Assembly: GCF_047511655.1 (NCBI RefSeq)
Contig: NC_133390.1
Location: 94,371,583 to 94,435,582, forward strand
From: Castor canadensis
Lineage: Eukaryota > Chordata > Mammalia > Rodentia > Castoridae
Direction of reading: 5' to 3'
DNA: 64,000 nt
Positions 56,271 through 64,000 of the stretch are shown here, piece after piece (position 1 is the stretch's first letter; the number at the start of each line of letters is the position of its first letter). The translations under genes were made by a program, and so were the position numbers. Under the pieces are notes generated by a model, which was given only the letters and a program-made list of their open reading frames with translations, was not told the origin of the DNA and ran no database searches.

Positions 56271-58964
56271 GTTTTTTTTTTTATTTTATTTTTATTGACA
56301 AGACTTATAAGAACAAATTAGATACTTAAAATCAAAGGCCAATTTTTAGGTTTAATTGCTTATCCCATTCATTCTTACCAAGTATACTTTTATCAAGAAA
56401 CACCAGTTAACACTCAACATACCATTTTTATATACTTCTGTCCTATGATGCAAAGATTTTTAAACACTCATTTGGTACATCAAATATCTAATTGTCATAA
56501 GCAGCATATTTTATTTTAAAATTCAGAGATAGATTATTTAATAAACTGACTTAGAGACAGTCAATTTAAAAGACAAAATTTTGGCTTTCAAATTCAGGGA
56601 TGGTCCATATATTTGATCACCTAGAATCCTGATTGGCCAAAATTTAAAACCCTACAGCCCTGATTCTACAAATACATTAAATTTCTTTAATGTTAAAAAT
56701 AGGTATACATCGCTCATTAGAAATACCCACTATTGCTCACACATTTATCATAATTATGAAGGAAGGAGGCCGAGTTTCTTGTAAATACCAGCATTTTATA
56801 TGGTCAAAAGCAGTTAATAAAAATCACTTCACTTACTAGAAACCAAATGTGCTTAATCCCACCCTTTCCCAAAGTTTTGAAGTTCTGATGTGTTGATTTT
56901 TGGTCTGTCCTCAATATAAAATGTATATAGATACTTCTGCAGTTAACACTAAAACTACAAATTGATGACACTTTCAGGGCAAAGCAGAACTAGACAGTTC
57001 CTCAGTGTTCCCATCACTGAACTCTGACTTTCACTGCTCTGTCATACTGCCTGGCTGAACACTGACATTTCATAGTTTACAAGTGGAAAGATACCTACCT
57101 ACATGAGTTTAAAAATTGATCTGCACAAAAGAAATAAAAAAATTATATACAACAAATTGTTTTTTGAAAAATACAAAAATAATATCTGTCACTTCTGTCA
57201 TGCTGACAATTCGACATATATATACATGCAGGAGAAATTCCAATTCAGTCATCTGGACAGGTAGCTCGTGTAACTTAATATGACACACACACTGCCACTA
57301 AGTTGTCACATGGACAGAATAGAGCTGTATTCAAAATATTTCATATACTAAATACTGCAATAATCTCTGCAGGTATAAAAGCCAGTTGTAATAGCTTTTC
57401 TACTTGATTAAAAGTATGTCTTATGTAAGCTAGTATTAAGTGCACTAAAACCCACAACAGTTCAAGAATCTATGACCTTATATAAAGAAATCCAAAATGT
57501 ACAAAATACAACTATAAAAGCAAGGGACAATTATTGCCATGCAAGATTTTAAACTAAAAACTGCATAGAAATGCAATTTAAAAATGCCAAACTCAATTAT
57601 ATGTAACACTCCAGATAAAAAGGTCAGCAGTAAGTTCTACCAACACAACATTTAACAAAGATTTAGAAAAGGAAATACATTCTCTTTGTGGGTATAATGG
57701 TATAAATCAGATCTTCAAATCTATGGGAACAAATCATCTGTCCTCTATCTCAAGAAATTAGCTCTTTTACAGTTGTTTTAATGAAATCTTTTCACTCAGT
57801 TAAATCATAAGCAGGATAATTTTCATATACCTGTTTGCAAATCTGCTTCATTGTGACTTCTTCCAAGTTAGCATTGGCCAATAATTTCTTTACTGTTTCC
57901 TTTAATTCATCATCTGTAGGTGGTTTCTTCAATTTTTTAATTAAAGGCTCATCATCTGAGCTATCTTCAGATTCATTTTTTTTTTGGAAGTGTTTTGATT
58001 CTTCTTGATTGTGCTGCTGTCTGCCTTCTTCACGTTAGCACTTTTTACAGACTTCTTACTTTTTGAAGTAGCTTTCTGTTTAGGTTTTTCTCTTTTAGAG
58101 GTCTTTTTTGGTGGCTGCTCCTCTTCACTTTCTTTTTCTTCATCATCTGATGATTCTTCCTTATTTTTCTTTTCTTCTTCATCACTACTAGATTCATCTG
58201 ACAGAATTTCAGGACATTTGGTTCACTTTGCCTTCCTTACCATTCCAGAACTGTTCCATTCCTTTTTATTCCCTTTGCTAGAATTTTTTTTAGATTTTTG
58301 GCAATGGTTTGCCAGAAGGCTTTGGATGCATTAAGAAATTCAAGATCCTTTTCACCAGTTCTCTCCAAATCAAGAACCTCACAGATGCTTTTTAACATGG
58401 CATTTCTTAATTTTTTCAACATTTCTTCCTTCTTTTTATACTGGATACTTCCTTTTTCAAATGGAAAGCCACTGCACTGACCCACATTCTTCTTTAATGA
58501 GGACACCGTGCCTGGTTTGTTGTAAAGCAATTTATGTAGATTTCTAAGCTCATCTGTTTTCTTCTTACTCAGAAAGAAATGTATCCTCTCAATTTCACAA
58601 AGCTTCTGCCCCTTTCCTTGTGCGATTGTAAATGGCTCTCTCTGTAAGGAAGATACTTGCATTATCAACCTCTCTACTTTTTTCTTTTCCCTCTTGCCTT
58701 CCACGATGAGACTCTTTTCTTTCTCTTCCTCCTCGTCCTCGTCCTCGTCCTCCTCCTCGCTCTCCTCCCTGGGCCCGGGCATTTCAGGGTCCTTCTCCGA
58801 CGCGGGTGGAGCGGGGGTTCCCTCTCCCTCTGCAGCAGGGGCCGAGGAGGACATGCTGCGGACCTACCTGCGGGCCAGGGAAAGAAGATGGACGCTTCGG
58901 TCGCCGCGGTGCCCTCGGTCCCGCAGGCAGAGGACGGGGCGGTCTCCGTGGGGAACTGGACCTC
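56271..58964 (-). other. DEK: Full-length DEK mRNA retrocopy
   Basis: The insertion is bounded by a perfect 17-bp target-site duplication and carries a poly(A) tail (T-run from 56272) with AATAAA-type signals just inside. It contains about 1.5 kb of 3' UTR (56295-57749), an intron-free coding region (57750-58854) and about 110 bp of GC-rich 5' UTR (58855-58964). The length (about 2.7 kb) suggests an essentially complete mRNA copied by L1 machinery. The GC-rich 5' end stands out against AT-rich surroundings. It landed within an ancient antisense L1. Confidence 0.95.
57750..58854 (-). pseudogene. DEK: DEK processed pseudogene, coding remnant
   Basis: DEK is a nuclear chromatin protein that binds DNA through a SAF/SAP box and a C-terminal DEK domain. 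The copy starts MSSSAPAAEGEGTPAPPASEKDPEMPGPREESEEEDEDEDEEEEKEKSLIVEGKREKKK and follows DEK through the SAF-box segment (IHFFLSKKKTDELRNLHKLLY) to LDLERTG at about residue 178. There a deletion of about 17 nt relative to the human sequence I recall shifts the frame, and translation ends at 58237. Downstream homology continues in other frames through the acidic/lysine-rich region to the terminal KELIS and stop at 57750-57752. Other lesions are a TGA at 58223-58225 replacing Arg in the AK-R-TKCPEIL segment, a one-base loss in a T10 run (about 57976-57985), and a TGA at 57792-57794 in the C-terminal domain. Lack of introns, the poly(A) tail and the duplication make it processed. It cannot encode full DEK. 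Confidence 0.96.
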
Positions 58965-58981
58965 TCTAGATGTTTTATTTG
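58965..58981. repeat. Target-site duplication of the DEK retrocopy (5' side)
   Basis: Exact copy of 56254-56270. Confidence 0.95.
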
Positions 58982-59835
58982 TATCATTTTTTATATTATC
59001 CATTTTTCCTCATTAGATTCATGTTTGCCTTTATATCATTGAGCATATTTATAAAAGTAACTTTAAATTCCCTACCAGCCAATTCTATAATTCTGGATCT
59101 ATTTCTATTAATTTTTTCCCAATTATGAGTCTCAGCAAGCATATCAATTTTTTATGTGACTCAGAACACTGTGACTCCATGATTTGTACACTGCTGAGTG
59201 ATGAATTTTGCTACATGCCTTTAAATGTGTCGGACTTTGTTTTGGTAGACTAAGTTATTTGTGGTTCAGTCTGGTAATTTTGCAAACAGTTTCACAGTTC
59301 ATTGAGGCAGACTTCAATAACGTTTATTCTAGGGTTAGTTGAGTCAGACCAGTAAGGTGTTTGACACGTTGGAGCTCTATTAAGTGCCTTGTGTAGTCAA
59401 TAGGTTTCTCTACTCTTACTGAGTACACAAATGGTTCCCAGTCTTATGGGAAGTTTAGAAATCATTCGTCGTGGAGATCTATAGTAATCCTGGCTTCTGC
59501 AATAGCTGATTTTTTGCCCAAGTAATGACTTCCCCTCTCTGAAGTAATCAGTACTTTATCAAAAACTGCTCTGCAAATAAGTGATAATGTCTCTTGTCTC
59601 AGTATCATCACAAATACTGGTGGTACACTTTTCACAAAATTTAGTCTCTGTCTCTTCAACTCAAGCTATTTGGATTTTTCTCCCCTTATGACATTATGGA
59701 AATTGCTTCCAGGTAGAAAGCCAGAAATATTTATAGTTTACCTCACTTGATTCCCTTTTTTGTGGGGATTATAGACCTTTACCTATCTTTTGCCCAATGT
59801 CTAAAAACAGTTTTACAGATATTTTGTCCTTTTGT
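58982..59835 (-). mobile_element. Ancient antisense L1, 5' part after the DEK insertion
   Basis: Continues the L1ME-type 5' region: TCATTGAGCATATTTATAAAAGTAACTTTAAATTC, ACCAGCCAATTCTATAATTCTGG and ACTCAGAACACTGTGACTCC. If the DEK retrocopy is removed, the two L1 parts join at the shared 17-bp site. The right boundary is unclear. Confidence 0.65.
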
Positions 59836-59924
59836 CTATTTTTACTGCAGATCACAAGTCAAAAAAGAGTTATTTCCTTCACAAGTAGAGTTAAATGGTA
59901 CAGCTATCCTTGTAGGCAATTAGC

Positions 59925-60065
59925 CAGATATATGTAAAGAGCTGAATAAAAATTCCACCACTTGAAATTTCACTCCTAGGAAGTTTTCTAAGACAATAAT
60001 CACAAAGTGTGCAAATAAATTTATGTAAAAATGCCTATCAGTGTTTTTTGCAATACAAAAATAAG
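59925..60065 (+). mobile_element. Old L1 ORF2 3' fragment, sense
   Basis: CTTGAAATTTCACTCCTAGGAAGTTTTCTAAGACAATAATCACAAAG and TTTATGTAAAAATGCCTATCAGTG follow the terminal ORF2 region of L1M-type elements. Short and decayed. Confidence 0.62.
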
Positions 60066-60067
60066 CA

Positions 60068-60208
60068 ATAAGCTAAGCATGTTGGCATCTGTCTGTAGTC
60101 CAAGCTATTTGAGAGGCTGAGTCACAAGGATTGATTCAGCTGAGGAATGTGAGACCATTGTGGACAACATAGTGAGACAATATCCCCAAACAATAAACAA
60201 ATAAAATG
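60068..60208 (+). repeat. B1-like SINE
   Basis: AAGCATGTTGGCATCTGTCTGTAGTCCAAGCTATTTGAGAGGCTGAGTCACAAGGATTGATTCAG, then GACCATTGTGGACAACATAGTGAGAC and an A-rich tail with ATAAACAAATAAA. Confidence 0.88.
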
Positions 60209-60289
60209 GTAAGTAAAAATAAGAAATTAAATACTCAATACCAACATATCTTGGACATAGTTCATGTTTGTTTTTAAGCCATCAAAACA

Positions 60290-62640
60290 AAGCAAATACC
60301 ATGCTAAATAAAATCACATTTTTCTTTTGGTTTTCCTGGTAAATATAACGTTATGTTTATACTATACCATAGCCTATTAAATGTTCATAGCATTATGTCC
60401 CTAAAAATAATGTATATGCCTGACTTAAAAATGCTTTATTGCTACAAAATGGTTATTATGCTAAATCTTTTCTGCCTGTGCTCTGCTAATGGAACAACAA
60501 AGCCTGGGTGACAGCACATCTGTTTACAGCACAGTTAATTCTTCTCTGAGTCATAATCTTTTCACTGGTGGAGGTCTTGCCTTGATGTTGAAGGCTGCTG
60601 ACTGATCACGATGGTGGCTGTACCAATTTTTTAAAATAAGTCAACATTGAAGTTTGCTATATTGATTGACTTTCCCTTTCACAAATGATTTATTTTTAGT
60701 ATATAATACTATTTATAACATTTTTCCCACAGCAGGACCTCTTTCAAAATTGGAGTAAATTCTCTCTAACCCTGCCACACTTAATGAGGTAAGTTTATGC
60801 AATTTTCTAAATCCTTTGTTGTCATTTTAACAATGTTCTCAGCATCTTAACCAGGAGTAGGTTCAATCTCAAGAAACCAATTTCTTTGCTCATCCATAAA
60901 AAGCAACTCTTTGTCTCATAAAGTTCTTACCACACGATTGCAGTAATGCTGGCAATTCTTCAAGCTCCACTTCTAATTCTGCTTCTCTGTTTCCACCACA
61001 TTCACAGTTACTTCCTCCACTGATGTCCTGAACCCTCAAAGTCATCCATGAGGGTTGGAATCAACTTCTTATGAAACTCCTGTTAATATTGATATTTTGA
61101 CCTCCTGCCATGAATCATGAATGTTCTTTATGACATCTAGAATGGTTGATCTTTTCTAGAAGACTTTCAACTTTGACCAGATTAATCAGAAGGAATATTA
61201 TCTATAGTAGCTATACCCTTATGAGGTGCACTACTCAACTAATAAGACTTGAAAGTCAAATTACATCTTGATTCAGGATCTATAGATGTTACATTGGCAG
61301 GTATGAAAATAATACCAATCTCATATATCCCCATCAGTTTCCTGGATGAGATATTGTCAATGAAAAGTAATATTCTGAAAAGAATCTTTTTTTCCTCAGC
61401 AGTCATTTCAACAGTAGACATAGAATACTCAATAAACTAAGCTGTGAATAGATTTGCTGTCACCCAGGCTTTGTTGTTCCATTAACAGAGCACAAGCAGA
61501 GAAGATTTAATATAACTCTTAGAGGCACTAGTATATCTTGAACGGTAAAGGATCATTGGCTTCAACTTAAAGTCAGTTGCCTTAGCCCCCAATAAGAGAT
61601 TCAATCTGTTCTTTCAACTTTTGAAACCAGACAATGACTTCTCTCCAGCTATGAAAGACCTAGAAGGGATTTTCTCCCAAAGAGAAGGCTGTTTCCTTTA
61701 CCTTCAAAACTGGCTTTGTGTATCTGTCTTCACTCATTATCTTAGCTAAAACTTCTGAAGCACTTGAAGCTCCACCTTGCCTTTATACTGTGGAGACAGT
61801 TTCCTTGTGCAAACCCCATGAACCAACCTCTGCTAGCTTCCAACTCTTCTGCAGCTTCCTCACTTTTCTTTTCGTAACTTTCAGAGAAGTGAAGAAATTA
61901 GGATTTGGCTTCTAAGAGAATGTTGTTGCTTATTTGATCTTCTAATCTAGACCACTAAAACTTTCTATACAAGAGCAATAAGGCTATTTGCTTTCTAATC
62001 ATCTATGTGCTCATTGGAATAGCACTTTCCTTCAAGAACTTCTGCTTTGCATTCACAACTTGGTATGTTGTTGGACACAAAAGGTCTAACTTGTAGCTTA
62101 TCTCTACTATGGACACACCTTCTTCACTAAGCTTAATTATTTCTAACATTTCCTTTACAATGAGAGACTTGTGACTCCTCCATTTATGTGATCACTTAGT
62201 AACCATTATAGAATCATTAATTGTTAATGATTAATTGTTAATGTATAGAACCATTAATTATTAATTTCAATATTGTTGTATTTTAGGGAATAGTGAGGCC
62301 TGAGCAGAGAAAAGATAGGAAGAAATGGCTAGTTGGAGCAGTTAGAACCCAGACATTATTAAGTTCACAGTCTAAAGTGCCTGGTGCCCTGAAACAATTA
62401 CAACATACATCAATGATCACTGACCACAGGTCACTGTAACAAATATAATAATAATCAAATAGCTTGAAATACTGAGAGAATTAGTGAAATGTGATACAGA
62501 GAGATGAAGGAAGCATGTGCTGTTGAAAAAATAGCACCAATAAATTGTTTGATGCAGGGGTGCAACCAATCCTTGATTTGTAAGAAAATGCAGTATCTGC
62601 AAAGCACAAGAAAGCAATGTGCATTAAAATGAGATATGAT
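60290..62640 (-). mobile_element. Tigger1 DNA transposon, near full length, inactive
   Basis: Tigger1 is a pogo-group Tc1/mariner element that moved by cut-and-paste using a DDE transposase. Most of its roughly 2.4-kb consensus can be followed in antisense. Landmarks are TTTATACTATACCATAGCCTATTAA (60357), GGCTGCTGACTGATCACGATGGTGGCTG (60591), CAAAGTCATCCATGAGGGTTGGAATCAACTTCTT (61038), CCAGGCTTTGTTGTTCCATT (61463), CATGAACCAACCTCTGCTAGCTTCCAACTCTTCT (61818), CTAGACCACTAAAACTTTCTA (61948) and an inverted-repeat end like AAAATGAGATATGATG (62625-62640). A piece of the transposase catalytic domain survives in one minus-strand frame (61421-61239), with LLFIDN and MGIYEIGIIFIPANVTSID. Many stops and indels make it inert. 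A small local AATTGTTAATG duplication lies near 62215-62245. Confidence 0.9.
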
Positions 62641-62882
62641 GGTAATAGAGATTATTTAAACAGATTATTATACAATTTCATATGTGATAATCTGCTGTTG
62701 TTAACATAGGATTATGTAGTGACTTGGGAAGATGTCCAATACATTGCACTTATGTTTGTCAAGATATATAATATATGCTAAAAATAGTGCAAGCATTATC
62801 CCTGCATTTTAGGATTACTGGTGATTGTCTCATTTTCTCCTTGTATCTTTCCTGAATTTTGATGTTTTAAAACAAGACATGT
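62641..62882. other. Short intergenic stretch
   Basis: AT-rich DNA between Tigger1 and the truncated L1. Nothing recognised. Confidence 0.5.
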
Positions 62883-64000
62883 AAATGGGCATGTGAACTA
62901 AACAGAACTTTCTCAAAAGAAGAAATTCAAATGGCCAGAAAACACATGAAAAAATGCTCACCATCTCTAGCAATAAAGGAAATGCAAATTAAAACCACAC
63001 TAAGATTCCACCTCACCCCTGTTAGAATAGCCATCATCAGCAACACCACCAACAACAGGTGTTGGCGAGGATGTGGGGAAAAAGGAACCCTTTTACACTG
63101 TTGGTGGGAATGTAGACTAGTACAACCACTCTGGAAAAAAATTTGGAGGCTACTTAAAAAGATGGACATCGATCTACCATTTGATCCAGCAATACCACTC
63201 TTGGGGATATACCCAAAAGACTGTTACTCCAGAGGCACCTGCACATCCATGTTTATTGCAGCACTATTCACAATAGCCAAGTTATGGAAACAGCCAAGAT
63301 GTCCCAGCACTGACGAATGGATTAAGAAAATGTGGTATCTATACACAATGGAATTTTATGCAGCCATGAAGAAGAACGAAATGTTATCATTCGCTGGTAA
63401 ATGGATGGAATTGGAGAACATCATTCTGAGTGAGGTTAGCCTGGCTCAAAAGACCAAAAATCGTATGTTCTCCCTCATATGTGGACATTAGATCAAGGGC
63501 AAACACAACAAGGGGATTGGACTATGAGCACATGATAAAAGCGAGAGCACACAAGGGAGGGGTGAGGATAGGTAAGACACCTAAAAAACTAGCTAGCATT
63601 TGTTGCCCTTAACGCAGAGAAACTAAAGCAGATACCTTAAAGCAACTGAGGCCAATAGGAAAAGGGGACCAGGAACTAGAGAAAAGGTTAGATCAAAAAG
63701 AATTAACCTAGAAGGTAACACCCACACACAGGAAATCAATGTGAGTCAATGCCCTGTATAGCTATCCTTATCTCAACCAGCAAAACCCCTTGTTCCTTCC
63801 TATTATTGCTTATACTCTCTCTACAACAAAATTAGAGATAAGGGCAAAATAGTTTCTGCTGGGTATTGAGGGGGGGAGCGGGAGGGGGTGGAGTGGGTGG
63901 TAAGGGAGGGGGTGGGGGCAGGGGGGAGAAATGAACCAAGCCTTGTATGCACATATGAATAATAAAAGAAAAATGAAAAAAAAAAAAAAAAAAAAAAAAA
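62883..64000 (+). mobile_element. 5'-truncated young LINE-1 copy
   Basis: Starts abruptly at AAATGGGCATGTGAAC, which corresponds to about 19473 in the full-length copy. It runs through the ORF2 C terminus, the 3' UTR with its G-rich tract (63869-63928) and a poly(A) tail from 63977 to the window edge. I counted about eleven substitutions over the shared ~1.1 kb, plus one 3-base difference, so identity is about 99%. This is a typical dead-on-arrival insertion. The right-hand target duplication, if any, lies outside the window. Confidence 0.96.
62885..63491 (+). pseudogene. LINE-1 ORF2 C-terminal remnant
   Basis: The frame is open for the last ~200 codons of ORF2p and retains the Cys/His motif (C-WRG-C-...-LLH-C-WWE-C), the [15 protein letters not shown] block and the SLICGH terminus. 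The endonuclease and reverse transcriptase parts are absent, so it has no activity. Unlike the full-length copy it keeps [11 protein letters not shown], which shows that the other copy carries a 3-base deletion there. Confidence 0.93.

Noticed and set aside
58005-58334. Plus-strand S/F-rich 109-codon ORF
   Set aside because: It is the antisense shadow of the acidic/lysine-rich part of the DEK retrocopy.
58657-59042. Several GC-rich ORFs at the DEK 5' end on both strands
   Set aside because: They arise from the GC-rich DEK leader and glutamate repeats read in wrong frames and run across the insertion boundary into L1 DNA.

Overview
This is a mammalian, almost certainly rodent, intergenic window with no intact host gene. 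It is AT-rich, with no bacterial-type gene packing, and is full of mammalian transposable elements in many age layers. Dimeric SINEs join a B1-like (7SL-derived) monomer to a tRNA-derived ID-like monomer with the ending CTGAGTTCAAAC..CAGT. These, and the style of the young LINE-1, suggest a castorimorph rodent, with beaver (Castor) my best guess. That assignment rests on recalled family descriptions, not on a search.

Layout. 1-13.6 kb: old, mostly unassignable DNA with scattered SINEs, MIR, MER5A and MaLR LTR relics, microsatellites and an ancient antisense L1. 13.757-20.577 kb: a young full-length LINE-1, with 5' UTR, intact 400-codon ORF1, ORF2 broken by two single-base losses, G-rich 3' UTR and A-rich tail. 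It is bounded by a perfect 18-bp target-site duplication and sits inside an older sense-strand L1. 21-52 kb: old neutral-looking DNA with L2, MIR, MLT1 and MaLR remnants, sparse SINEs, a perfect 70-bp tandem duplication (34.2 kb), and a cluster of direct and inverted repeats near 39-40 kb. 52.9-59.8 kb: an ancient antisense L1 split by a full-length DEK mRNA retrocopy (56.27-58.96 kb, minus strand) with a 17-bp target-site duplication. 60.3-62.64 kb: a near-complete dead Tigger1 DNA transposon. 62.88-64.0 kb: a 5'-truncated copy of the same young L1 family, ending in poly(A) at the window edge.

The DNA works mainly as a record of retrotransposition. L1 machinery explains its own copies, the SINEs, the DEK retrocopy and a tiny U2 snRNA fragment lodged in a SINE with its own target-site duplication. 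I found no CRISPR array, operon, host exon set or convincing new gene system. The observations most worth a second look are the young L1 with its repeated 5' UTR and antisense ORFs, the U2 fragment, the DEK retrocopy, and the repeats at 34.2 and 38.9-40.0 kb. Family names come from recalled consensus sequences, and boundaries of old elements are approximate.
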